In this document: one piece after another, positions 21,608 through 32,630 of the stretch
Position numbering within the stretch: position 1 is the first letter of the stretch
How the letters are laid out: each line of letters opens with the position of its first letter
Assembly: GCA_028274465.1 (NCBI GenBank)
Contig: CM051457.1
Coordinates: forward strand, 49,012,362 to 49,076,361
Direction of reading: 5' to 3'
DNA length: 64,000 nt
Origin: Plantago ovata
Taxonomy: Eukaryota > Streptophyta > Magnoliopsida > Lamiales > Plantaginaceae
The notes under the pieces: generated by a model
The model's input: the letters and a program-made list of their open reading frames with translations, nothing else
What the model was told of the DNA's origin: nothing
Databases searched by the model: none
Position numbers and translations under genes: made by a program

Positions 21608-23214
21608 CTCTTTGATCCTAAACTTTATGACCATTTCTTTTGCATACTTTGCTTGATTAATGAATATTCCATCTTTGAGTTGCTTGACTTGCAATCCTAG
21701 GAAGTAATTCAATTTTCCCATCATACTCATTTCAAACTTGTTTGTCATGAGTTTGGCAAAATCATCACAAAGTTGCTTGTCCTTAGATCCAAAAATTATG
21801 TCATCCACATAAATTTGAACTAAGAGTATTTTACCATCATGGTTCATGGTAAATAAGGTTTTGTCAACTTCACCTTTCTTGAAACCATTTTCCAGCAAGA
21901 ACTTAGCCAAGGTATCATACCATTCTCTTGGTGCTTGCTTTAGACCATATACAGCTTTCTGAAGCTTGCATACCATCTTGATTTCTGAGGGAAGTTCAAA
22001 ACCAGGGGGTTGTTCTAAGTAGACTTCTTCAACAAGTTCACCATTCAAGAATGCACTTTTAACATCCATTTGGTAAACAATGAAGTCATTGTGAGCAGCA
22101 AAGGCCAAGAAAAGCCTAATTGCATCCAATCTTGCAACTGGTGCATAAGACTCATCATAGTCCAATCCTTCAGTCTGACAGTAACCTTGAGCAACTAAAC
22201 GTGCTTTATTTCTTGTTACTTCACCAGACTCACTCAGCTTGTTTCTGAACACCCACTTTGTACCAATAGCTTTCTTGCCTTCAGCAAGTGGTACAAGTTT
22301 CCAGACTTTGTTCCTTCCGAATTGATCCAGTTCTTCTTGCATTGCCTTTATCCATTCAGAATGCTTTAAAGCTTCTTCTATGGTTTTAGGTTCAATTTCT
22401 GATACAAAGCAAGAGAACAATGATTCTACTTCTACGACAGTTGCTTCTTCAGCAAGTCCATGAGTAGCTTTGGATCTAGTCACTTGGCGTTTATTAATAT
22501 TGCTAATCATATCCGTAGAGGGATGATCTCTAATCCATTTATTAACAGGTTTTCTGTTTGTTGGATCTGGATATGTTTGCTCATCAGCATGTGACTCTTC
22601 AGTATGTACTTGTTCAGTACTACTGGAATTTTTGTGTCTCTGCTGAGATTGGTTCATCAGCAACTGCTTGTTCAGCATTGCTTGATTGAGGTAGCTCATC
22701 AGCAGGCACTGGAGGTTGCGTAGTTTCAGCAACTTCCGGAGCAACTGCGTCTTTTGCTGGAAATTCTTTGTCGTGAACTATATTTATCTTGTCATGACTT
22801 GGGGGAGGAGAGTCATTGTCAGAATCATCATTTAGGTCAATTGACTTGATTTGCCTAGCATTAGATTCAGTTCTTTGCTCATGTATGATTAACTTTTTCA
22901 TATATTCTGATATTTCTTCTTCAGCAGGCACTCCTTGTGTCTATTCATAGAATACAACATGCACTGATTCTTCGATCTTTTGTGCCTTTTTGTTGTAAAC
23001 TCTATAAGCTTTACTATGCAAGGAGTAACTGAGAAATATCGCTTCGTCTGCCTTTGATTGAAATGTTCTTAGGTATTCTCTACCATTATTAAGAATGAAA
23101 CACTTGCAACCAAATACTCTTAGATGAGTGATATTAGGAGGTCTTCCAACAAACAATTCATAAGGAGTTTTGTTGTATTCCTTAGTAATCAAACATTTGA
23201 TTTGAGTATAACAG
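21608..23214 (-). pseudogene. pol: SirN pol middle: integrase C-terminal part and reverse transcriptase
   Basis: Reading leftward from 23214 the region gives the end of the integrase core (KEYNKTPYELFVGRPP), an acidic linker rich in VAE and DEP words, and the copia [50 protein letters not shown] and the catalytic [10 protein letters not shown] is open from 22744 to the AthB1 junction. The linker has a TAG at about 22938 and a frame change near 22640. The two gypsy insertions flank it on both sides. Confidence 0.9.
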
Positions 23215-23219
23215 GCGGT

Positions 23220-24494
23220 TGATGATGTGTATTTTACACTTTCATTCGAATATTTTTCACCTATTTTAGCTATCCTCTATGTTAATTTAGCTATATTTTA
23301 GTACATTTTATTAGAATAGTGTCACGTTTCCCTTTAGATTTTATTTTACAGGTTTTGGTTGAAATTCGGAGATTTTCGGGGCAATTATATTGAAGTCTAC
23401 AAGGAATTGGTGTTCCAGAAGCCCATTTGGAGTATCTGAAGATTTCCGGATAGAATTTGAAGTCTAGGGGCCGAATCTGGAGGTTAGAAGGCTACTAGAA
23501 GTCATAAACCGAGTCCGAAAAGGTGAAGAAATCCAAATCCGCGTCGAAAAACGCGGAAATTCTGCGAAAAACTGGGGGGCGAACCACCCCACCACCGGGC
23601 GAACCGCCCCAGAGTATTTTCGGGGCCTATATATAGAGCTCAAGTTTTTCTCCGAAAATCATATCTTTCCAAGCCTACTTTCTCACCTCTCTCTATAGTT
23701 TTAGGTAGGAACTTCCCAGGGCCTGTCCTGGGAGTTCCGTAGCTTAGGGGATACTTTTTCATAGCAGATTGGAGCGCGTAGGATCGCAATCATCCGGAGA
23801 TTGACAACCTTCGGTAACTTTGTATCTTACAGTTTTATCTACTTATTTTATATTCTTTCGATATGTTTTCTTCTATGATTGCTATTGATTGCATGCCTAT
23901 TATGAGTAGATAAACTTATCGTTGGTGGTAGTATGTGAAGTCTTAGCGAGGGAAGATAATCATGCTAATGGCTATATCGCGCATTATACTCCGTGTCATT
24001 GCTTTATTTCGTTGATCAGTTGCAACCAAAATTCTCGTATGTTGTATTGATTATTATGCACACTTGAACACTTGTCAACCAATCAGACCAATTATCTTCG
24101 TAGTGTTGAATAATTACGGAACACATTAGGACGTTAGTTGTTGATGAGTCAGACCCATATTATCTTCGTAGTGCTTAATACTTGCAACAGGACACAAGAT
24201 TGATTCAAAGATCTGTATGCAAGACCGAGGAATTTATGCATGATTATCGACCCATTATGTTAAGAAGGACCATACTATCACCAATCTCCATTATCTGCTT
24301 GAAAACCCCTATTGCTTTCTATCTGCTGTTTTATATTCTCTTGTTAAATAGATAAAGCTAGTTATAGTCCTGAGAGAACGACACTCGAGTCATTCTACTA
24401 CTACACTACGGTTTTCGTTGTAGTTGTGGATTGCCTTTGGCTAATAAACAAATTTATTTGATTGAACCGGGACCTGACAAATCTCCGTTCATCA
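23220..24494 (+). repeat. AthB2 5' LTR
   Basis: This 1,275-bp repeat starts TGATGATGTG (three bases differ in register from TGATGAATGTG in the 3' copy) and ends CGTTCATCA. A TATA-like CTATATATAG lies at 23627-23636. The first GC hairpin has a change (ACCACCCC) that weakens its stem. Confidence 0.95.
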
Positions 24495-24497
24495 AAT

Positions 24498-24515
24498 TGG
24501 CGCCGTTGCCGGGGA
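24498..24515 (+). other. AthB2 primer binding site (tRNA-Asp type)
   Basis: TGGCGCCGTTGCCGGGGA begins four bases after the LTR and is the consensus Athila primer site. Confidence 0.94.
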
Positions 24516-24657
24516 CTATACTCCTTTTTTCTATTTAATTTGTTTATATTTACAGCTTTAGATTCCTAATTCTTTTAGTTTTAGTTTTCCTTTTTAATCT
24601 CTCTCTGCTTTCCTAGTTTGTTTCTAATCACTTTTCCTAGTCTGTCACAGATAGTGT

Positions 24658-26745
24658 ATGCCGCATACACGTTCTGCAGGAACACTGCTTGCTAATTCAA
24701 TTGCTGAGATCGATAGAGTCTACCACCAAAGAAGGCGACTACTTGAAAGGCGCGCACTAGAGGAAATAGAGGAAACCGATTTCTCTAAATCTCTAATTAG
24801 TCTATTCAAGGAAATCGACGGAATGACAGAAGCTAGACCACTGAAGGTATGGGTACAACCCACCAAGGATCGTATGAGGGGACCGGCGATTGTTCTTTCG
24901 CCTGCAACCCGAGATCTGGAGATCAAGAACCACGCATTCCAACAACTTCCGAGGTTCTATGGCTTATCAAGGGAAGATGTGATGGGGTACTTGAACGATA
25001 TCGATGATTTCGTCAACCAACTCCCACGACCCGGAGCTGACATAACAACGGATGAGTTGAGAATGAAGGTTTTTGCTATGGGACTTGGCGACAGAGCCAA
25101 GTCATGGCTGAGTTCTCTACCAGCCGGTTCGCTGGACACTTGGGAAAAGGTTTTTTCAGCTTTCATGGACAAATACTTCCCACACACTCTGACTACCGCG
25201 CTAAAGGCGCAAATCACTAGATTCAAGCAGGACTATGATGAGACCATCTACACCGCGTTCGACAGGTTCCAAGATCTCACGAAGAAGTGCCCTCACCATG
25301 GTTTTGAACTCTCCGACCTAGTCCAACACTTCTACAATGGACTAACCTTCGAGAACCAACAAGTGGTGGATTTCCAATGCCGAGGCAATATTTGGGAGGA
25401 AACCGCAGAAGCCGTCTGGGCAGTTTTCGAAAGGCTTGCTAAGGGTTCGCAGTTCAAGGACCCAAGAGCAATGGTTAGGAGACGTGGACCTGAAGCTCCA
25501 CCGACTCAAGAAGCCCCTATGTACAGGGGGAATGGGGATCAATTTGAGTGCTTTACCAATGAATTGAAGCAAGTCCTCAAGAGCGCCACCGGAACAACTG
25601 TTTCGAACGAAGTATGCCGAATATGCAAGAACTATGGGCATGGGGCTCATATGTGTAGATCGGAGCTGGCATACGATGATGGCAACTGGGCTCGAGGAGG
25701 CGAAGAAGAAGCCTTCGCTACGGAGTTTGGCACTCAAGAAGTTAGCTACGGACAAGACGGTAGGAATCCTCGAGGTGGATTTTGGAGAAGAGGATACCGT
25801 AACAATCAAGGATATGCACCGGCTAACAAAACTTATGGACCTAACCAAGACCGTAGTAGGCTGAACTATGGTAATGATCACTGCGAAAACCCCGCTCCGA
25901 AAGAGCCACCAAAGTCGAAGTCGGCTCTACTGAAGGAGAACTTGCAAAAGATGGTTGATCACACACAAAGTTTTCTCAAACGTTTTGAGGAAGATTCTGA
26001 GAAGACTAGGGCAAGGCTTGATAAGTTGGAGGAAAGCACTAGGCTTGCCCATCAAAAGATGCAAGAGTTGATCGACCGAAGAGCAAGTAAGGAACAAGGC
26101 AACACTGAGAAGGTCGTTAGGTGCGAGTGTTGCATGAAGGAAGAACTTCTACAGGCTGAGGAAGAAGAGGAGGACCTTGGTTTTGACGCAAGTGATGAGG
26201 AGCAAGAGGATCCCGAACCACTCCCTAAAAGTTTCGATGTTAAGGTAGGGATTGGTGAGCTTGAAGATGTCCGTGCCACACTAGCCACGGGATCCTACTC
26301 AAACATAATTCCTTTGAATGTGTTTGAAAAGAGTAACCTTGGAAAACTATCTGAGGAAAGGGCTATTGTGCGACTGGCGGATGGATCATTCATGAGACCC
26401 GAAGGCGTTGTGAAAAATGTGTTGGTCAAGATTGGTGAAGCATCAATAAACACCAATTTCGTAGTTACGCCGGCATCTGCACCTGGGACGGGGGATGTCA
26501 TACTCTTAGGGCAAACATTCTTGACCAAGCTACGCTCAGTGCTGGACATCTACCAAAGAACTTGCACCATTGAGGTGGATGGCAAGCAACACGTATTACA
26601 AGCCATACCTGATCCACCGGAACCGCCTGATATTACTACTCACTATTGTGGTCTTGCAGCCTATATTCTTTCTTATTCACAGGTTCGTGGCATGGAGAGG
26701 AGATCAATGAAGGGGAAGCCTAGTACCCGCAAAAATAGGAGATAG
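24658..26745 (+). CDS. gag-pro: AthB2 Gag-protease polyprotein (695 aa, frame intact)
   Basis: This is the one full-length retroelement frame in the window. Residues about 90-280 form the retrotransposon Gag domain (GLGDRAKSWLSSLP, DKYFPHTLTTALKAQI, FYNGLTFENQQVV). A CCHC knuckle follows (CRICKNYGHGAHMC, about residues 322-335), then a Gly/Arg/Asn-rich stretch, a coiled coil (about 425-475), an acidic linker and a retropepsin-like domain (about 525-650). The protease motif reads ATGSYSN where AthB1 has DTGSYSN, so the catalytic Asp is Ala and processing should fail. The frame ends in KGKPSTRKNRR and does not enter RT. It could assemble particles that package RNA if another element supplied enzymes. 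Confidence 0.93.
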   Translation: MPHTRSAGTLLANSIAEIDRVYHQRRRLLERRALEEIEETDFSKSLISLFKEIDGMTEARPLKVWVQPTKDRMRGPAIVLSPATRDLEIKNHAFQQLPRFYGLSREDVMGYLNDIDDFVNQLPRPGADITTDELRMKVFAMGLGDRAKSWLSSLPAGSLDTWEKVFSAFMDKYFPHTLTTALKAQITRFKQDYDETIYTAFDRFQDLTKKCPHHGFELSDLVQHFYNGLTFENQQVVDFQCRGNIWEETAEAVWAVFERLAKGSQFKDPRAMVRRRGPEAPPTQEAPMYRGNGDQFECFTNELKQVLKSATGTTVSNEVCRICKNYGHGAHMCRSELAYDDGNWARGGEEEAFATEFGTQEVSYGQDGRNPRGGFWRRGYRNNQGYAPANKTYGPNQDRSRLNYGNDHCENPAPKEPPKSKSALLKENLQKMVDHTQSFLKRFEEDSEKTRARLDKLEESTRLAHQKMQELIDRRASKEQGNTEKVVRCECCMKEELLQAEEEEEDLGFDASDEEQEDPEPLPKSFDVKVGIGELEDVRATLATGSYSNIIPLNVFEKSNLGKLSEERAIVRLADGSFMRPEGVVKNVLVKIGEASINTNFVVTPASAPGTGDVILLGQTFLTKLRSVLDIYQRTCTIEVDGKQHVLQAIPDPPEPPDITTHYCGLAAYILSYSQVRGMERRSMKGKPSTRKNRR

Positions 26746-27845
26746 GCACAGACAAGATTCGAGTCAAAGACTTTAAACAATGACGCTATCCGGGAGGCAA
26801 CCCGGAATTTTTATCGCTTTCTTTACTGCTTTTTCTGCATGCATTTCATTCTTGAACTATTTGCTTCTCATATGCGAATTTGTTCTTATGTGTGTCGTAT
26901 ATGCTTTTTTTCGAGTGAGATTTTTCGAGTGGTTTTTTCAAAAAAATTAGTTTCGGGATTAAAACCGCATTTTTCTGACATCGGGACCCGTCTCCCCGCA
27001 TTGGGGAGCACGGGGCGAACCGCCCCACTTGGGGGGCGAACCGCCCCGTGGTGGGGCGAACCGCCCCACAGTCCCAGATCATAAAAAGCGCGGATTTCAA
27101 CCCCAAATCATTATTTTCTTCATTCTTCTTCATCCATACTCCCAAAAAACCCGAAAAGTGCGATTTTGATTCTAAATCTTCATAACTTCTTCGTTTCTTG
27201 ACCAAATTGAGTGTTCTTTAGCTTAATTCGAAGCCTATTACATGATCTATCATCCTAACCGATCAGATTTTATCCTAATTCGTTAGATTTTCAGATCTGA
27301 GGTATCATCTTTAAGAACCCTAATTTTCGAATTTGGGGGTTTTCTAATTTGAGCTTCAATTATGCTTGTTTGATGCATGGGTATGTTGTTATTATGATTA
27401 GACATGTTATTTACTATCAATTGCATGCTCAATTTTGCTTTAATTGTTGATTTGGGTATTTTGCTATTAGATGATATATCTTGTTATGCATTATGTCTTT
27501 ATCTTTGATTTCTAGCATAATGATATGTTTATTGGAGTAATGTTGGTGGATTTGACGATAGAATGCTTATTAGTTGAGATCGAGGATTTATGTTGGTAGA
27601 ATTTTTGCGCTGCTATGGTTTAAATTGAGCCTTGTTATCAAGGATATTGGTTGTCTAGTAAGAGCATGATGTGATGTATTGCATGTAGTAGTTACGTTGA
27701 TATGTTGCATGATGAAGTAGCTAGGCTAGACATTGCGGTTTGGGGAGTTCGATTGTTGAATTTATCACTTGTGTATCTCGCTTTTACACTAGCATATATT
27801 TGAGTCTGTTTTGAGTCGTACGAGGCGCTAATCGCTGTTTGTAGG
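26746..27845 (+). other. AthB2 non-coding region before the replaced segment
   Basis: There is no gene here. It parallels 16364-17476 of AthB1. The short hairpin CCGGGAGGCAACCCGG is at 26790-26805. Three tandem GC hairpins GGGGCGAACCGCCCC lie at 27012-27026, 27033-27047 and 27053-27067. The region ends with GCTAATCGCTGTTTGTAG, the acceptor-like site. Confidence 0.7.
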
Positions 27846-28658
27846 TACCATACTAAGGGAAGGGAGTATTCCCGTATGATTGCTATAAAGAACCATGTCA
27901 AGGAAGGTGATCTCGCTAGATGTGCATTCGAGCCAAGGGGTTTGGCAACAACGTCGTGGATTATCCAAGAGGAGGAGCTAGAGTATACCTGGAGTAAGGA
28001 CTCCTATGCCTATTCATGCACCACCGAAGGGTCAGAAACTGCTATTACATCATCACTCCATCACAAGGACTGCAAAGTTCGTGTGAACTGGAAGGCACCG
28101 GGACGTTCTCGCAGCGACGGATTTGATCTTGAGTTCGCAGTTGCTAGAGGGTTCCGAAGCGCTAGCTTGGTTCCAAAACGTAATGACATGGGTACCCAGC
28201 ACCTTGTTGGGGTGCCCCTTGCCTGCCTCTAAAGTGAGCATCATATAGACATTGGTCGGAGCAACAGTGGATAAAGTGGTCAAAATTGGAGAAAAAGGTA
28301 GAAGACTTCTGAGGATCCGAGCAGCCTACTGTAACCTTCTCGTGGTGTAAAACATTGGAGGGGGAGGTCCTGATACCACTGTCCTTTCCCCTTCAACAGT
28401 TCACATCCTATTGAAGGGCTACAGGATGGAGGATTCCATAACAGCAGCGGTTAATCTTGAAAATTCTACCTTCCACTGCAATTCTACTGGCGATGATGAT
28501 GGTGACAGTAGTGACAATGAAGGCCATACGAGCAATGATGACTCTGATAGAGAAGTTGTTCCTATCTGGCCTAAAAATGGAACTACAGTACCCACCAGAA
28601 GACCTGATGTCACACTATAAAGCTCACAGAGGAGGCCCAATAAATCACAAGCAGCATA
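27846..28658 (+). other. Unrelated 0.8-kb segment replacing ORF2 in AthB2
   Basis: Similarity to AthB1 stops right after GCTGTTTGTAG and resumes at CTCAGCCGACCGAGG (28659). The segment between has no match to ORF2. It is more GC-rich than its flanks and has a 118-codon frame at 27876-28232 (containing WKAPGRSRSDGFDLEFAVARGF) and a 69-codon frame at 28411-28620 with an acidic Asp/Ser/Asn run and the ending VPTRRPDVTL. I recognise neither. The composition suggests captured host exon sequence, perhaps pieces of more than one exon, but no donor can be named from the sequence. Confidence 0.65.
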
Positions 28659-30226
28659 CTCAGCCGACCGAGGCCAAACCATGGGGTAACATCTAGTATC
28701 ATATCTTATTTCCTCATTTTCTTACTGCTAGGGACTAGCGTTAATTTCATGAGGGGGGATGGGATTTAAGTGATTTGATATTGTTAGTTTGGAGCTTGGA
28801 ATTGGTAGGATGAGTATAGTACCTCGCATGTTTTACCTATCTACATTATGCATTTGCACGTTTACTGCTTTCTTAGATTTTTTAGGTTACATTCACTACA
28901 TTCATCCTAGGATAGTCTTGCATGTTTTATATGGAGTTTATTGCCGAATTTTTGAAATTTTTTATTGGGTAGATCAACTAGCTATGCCATTAATCGTATG
29001 CTTCATCTCTATGAATTTGTTTGCGGTTTTTCTCGCTTGGCTTGTCTCATTTATGTATTGCACTTAGTTGAGCTAGGTAGTCTCGACATCACTTATTGGT
29101 GTTTTCTCTACTGCGGTTCACGAAGGCCTTTATAATAGGATGATGCATGTTAGGGTCTTATGGTTGTTTACCCGAGTAATTATGTACCTAAGAGGCAACA
29201 AGTCTTCACCATGCTTTGAGATTGCTAAATTCCTAGGAAGGAGGTAGTGTGAGGTTGTGTGATCCTTTGTTTATAACCTATTCTTCCAAATAGGTTTGGG
29301 GAAGGGGTTACACCATCATAGACTTGTTTCTGTTTTTCATTTTTCGTATCGTGAGTTTATTTTCCTTTTTCCGTAAATTTTGTACTCCAACCTATTCTTT
29401 CGAATAGGTTTGGGGAACTCGTGTGAGTGTTTTTGTTTCTCTCTTTGTTAAGCTACTGCTGGCTAGAAAAAATCGAAAAAAAAAAAAGAAAGAAAAATTC
29501 CAGGAAAAAAGAGAAAAAGAAAATGAAAAAAAAGAATCTGGAAAGAAAAAAAAAAAAAAAAAAGAAAAAAAAAGAGAAGACCCCAAAATAGCAAAGAAGG
29601 GTCCAAAAAAGAAAAGCCAAATGGCAGTTTAGCAAAGTTTTGAGTCTTTTCCATTTTTCGTGTTGTTCGTAATCGTGTTTTTCTATTTTTTATCTTTTTT
29701 GTCTTGAGTGCCATCTGTTCTAGACCACCCTCGTCCTGCCATTCAGGAAGTGGTGAATAGCTTAAAATTTTTACTTGAGAGATGGGTAGAATAGGGGAGA
29801 GTTACCTTTTATAGGGAACCCTCCTTCGTTTGATGAGAGCAAGTACTGGTTCGACCTCTTTTGAGGGAAAGTCGTAACATGGTGGAACAGCAGTAAGTCC
29901 TCAGTTTCATAGGCACGGGGCAACCATTCGTATCTTAGCATGCATCATTACGTCGTCACTGACTAGGTCCAGGTAGAGAATGTTACGAGAGACTATCTTG
30001 TCTTGACATAAGTGCTTATGTGGATGTGTATAAGTCAATCGAGGTATTCTTTAACCTATATTCATGCTTTGATTTATATGGTTTTTTGTTCATATGTTAT
30101 TTGATAGATTCAGTAATTTAGTTCATTTTATTTGGCATGAAACTCCATTTTTGAGTCTTGCATGTTTTTTGTATTAGAGTCTAGCTTAGTTGCTTGAGGA
30201 CAAGCAAAGGTTCGGTTTGGGGAGTT
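28659..30226 (+). other. AthB2 3' non-coding region
   Basis: There is no gene here. It matches the AthB1 3' region: a polypurine word (AGGGGGGATGGGAT near 28753), stem-loops at about 29276 and 29390 followed by GGTTTGGGGA, an A/G-rich tract at about 29460-29610, and the terminal polypurine tract GGTTCGGTTTGGGGAG. In the first stem-loop one arm has a C-to-A change (TTCCAAATAGG). Confidence 0.7.
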
Positions 30227-31501
30227 TGATGAATGTGTATTTTACACTTTCATTCGAGTCTTTTTCACCTATTTTAGCTATCCTCTATGTTAATTTAGCT
30301 ATATTTTAGTACATTTTATTAGAATAGTGTCACGTTTCCCTTTATATTTTATTTTACAGGTTTTGGTTGAAATTCGGAGATGTCGGGGCAATTATATTGA
30401 AGTCTAAAAGGAATTGGTGTTCCAGAAGCCTATTTGGAGTATCTGAAGGTTTCCGGATAGGATTTGGAGTCTAGGGGCCGAATCTGGAGGTTAGAAGGCT
30501 ACTAGAAGTCATAAACCGAGTCTGAAAAGGTGAAGAAATCCAAATCCGCGTCGAAAAACGCAAAAATTCCGCGAAAAACTAGGGGGCGAACCGCCCCACC
30601 ACCGGGCGAACCGCCCCAGAGTATTTTCGGGGCCTATATATAGAGCTCAAGTTTTTCTCCGAAAATCATATCTTTCCAAGCCTACTTTCTCACCTCTCTC
30701 TATAGTTTTCGGTAGGAACTTCCCGGGGCCTGTCCTGGGAGTTCCGTAGCTTAGGGGATACTTTTTCATAGCAGATTGGAGCGCGTAGGATCGCAATCAT
30801 CCGGAGGTTGACAACCTTCGGTAACTTTGTATCTTACAGTTTTATCTACTTATTTTATATTCTTTCAATATGTTTTCTTCTATGATTGGTATTGATTGCA
30901 TGTCTATTATGAGTAGCTAAACTTATCGTTGGTGGTAGTATGTGAATTCTTAGCGACGGAAGATAATCATGCTAATGGCTATATCGCGCATTATACTCCG
31001 TGTCATTGCTTTATTTCGTTGATCAGTTGCAACCAAAATTCTCGTATGTTGTATTGATTATTATGCACACATGGACACTTGTCAACCAATCAGACCAATT
31101 ATCTTCGTAGTGTTGAATAATTACGGAACACATTAGGACGTTAGTTGTTGATGAGTCAGACCCATATTATCTTCGTAGTGTTTAATACTGGCAACAGGAC
31201 ACAAGATTGATTCAAAGATCTCTATGCAAGAGCGAGGAATTTATGCATGATTATCGACCCATTATGTTAAGAAGGACCATACTATCACCAATCTCCATTA
31301 TCTGCTTGAAAACCCCTATTGCTTTCTATCTGCTGTTTTATATTCTCTTGTTAAATAGATAAAGCTAGTTATAGTCCTGAGAGAACGACACTCGAGTCAT
31401 TCTACTACTACACTACGGTTTTCGTTGTAGTTGTCGATTGCCTTTGGCTAATAAACAAATTTATTTGACTGAACCGGGACCTGACAAATCTCCGTTCATC
31501 A
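30227..31501 (+). repeat. AthB2 3' LTR
   Basis: This 1,275-bp repeat runs TGATGAATGTG to CGTTCATCA and is followed by gcggt. It is very similar to the 5' LTR, so AthB2 is a young insertion relative to SirN. Confidence 0.95.
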
Positions 31502-31506
31502 GCGGT

Positions 31507-32535
31507 ATTAATCGCTTCAACCCAGTAAGCCTCACTTATTTTAGTGTCAGCAAGCATTGTTCTTGCGGCTTCTTTCAAGGTACGATTCTTCCGTTCAGCA
31601 ACACCGTTTTGCTGTGGTGTTCTTACTGAGGATAACTAATGTTGTATACCTTTAGAGGTACAATATTCAGTTATGTACTGGTTTACAAACTCAGTACCAT
31701 GGTCTGTCCTTATGACTTTTACCTTGTCATTTTTCATGACTTCAAGCTTATTCAGCAAGTTAGGTATTTCAGTCCTGGTTTCAGATTTGTGCTTGATGAA
31801 TACTACCCAAGTGAATCTTGAATAGTCATCCACCACGACCAGACCATACTTCTTACCAGTATAGCTTGTTGAAGAAGATTCAAACAAGTCCATGTGCAAG
31901 AGTTGTAAAGGTTTTGTAGTTGACGGTACTGCCTTGTTCTTGAAAGAGGATTTGGTTTGCTTTCCTTGCTGACACGCATTGCAAACACCATCCTTCTTAA
32001 AAGTAACCTTAGGTAATCCAACTACAAGTGCCTTTTTAGACAGCTTATTCAGCGTCTTGAAGTTTAGATGACTTGTTCGTTTATGCCATAACCATGCTTT
32101 TTCAGCAAGGCAATCATGATCTGAGACAAGGCATTTTTCAACGATTGCTGAAGACCAATCTACGGTGTACAAGCCTCCTGATCTTCTTGCAATCATAATT
32201 ACCTTTTTAGTCTCGAAATCTATAAGTTTACATTCATCACTTTTGATTTTGATGAAGTATCCTTTGTCAGCAAACTGACTCATGCTGAAAATGTTAAACT
32301 TAAGATTTTTGACATAAAGAACTCCAATAATGGTTATGCATCCTAACTTCACGTCACCATAGCCTTTTGTAGAACCGGAGCCTCCACCAGCAAACCTTAT
32401 TGTTCGACCTTTAGACCACCGTCTATAGTTTATAAGGTTATTCTTGTTGCCCGTCATGTGCTTTCCACAACCACTATCAAAGTGCCAGATTGCATCGTTT
32501 GTCTCCGTGGCTGAAGTCTGCACAATCAAGAGCAA
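31507..32535 (-). pseudogene. pol: SirN pol 5' part: protease and integrase
   Basis: The frame 32535-31636 shows protease motif DSGCGKHMTG, the gag-pre-integrase zinc region and the integrase core with HMDLFESSS (first Asp) and RTDHGTEFVN (second Asp). A TAG at 31636-31638 interrupts the core at the codon after GIQH; SirA has TAG at the same codon (36889-36891). The core then continues through NGVAERKN, which contains the expected Glu, up to the AthB2 junction. Confidence 0.9.
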
Positions 32536-32630
32536 ACAAGTTAATTATCCAATAATGGATGTCCATTAACATGTTCAAGAATGCGTCCAGTGGAAACCCA
32601 AGTCTTAAGTTTTTCAACTTTGACTTGTTT

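Larger units (their letters stand above)
23220..31501 (+). mobile_element. AthB2: non-autonomous Athila-type gypsy element with replaced ORF2
   Basis: This is a complete 8.3-kb element with LTRs 23220-24494 and 30227-31501 and the duplication gcggt (23215-23219, 31502-31506), inserted in the integrase region of SirN. It is a diverged sister of AthB1. Its gag-protease frame is uninterrupted, it has no RT, RNase H or integrase, and the ORF2 of AthB1 is replaced by an unrelated 0.8-kb segment. Confidence 0.93.

Noticed and set aside
27846..28658. A functional host gene embedded in AthB2
   Set aside because: Only short frames are open, no complete domain is recognisable and there is no promoter or intron; captured fragment is the more cautious reading.
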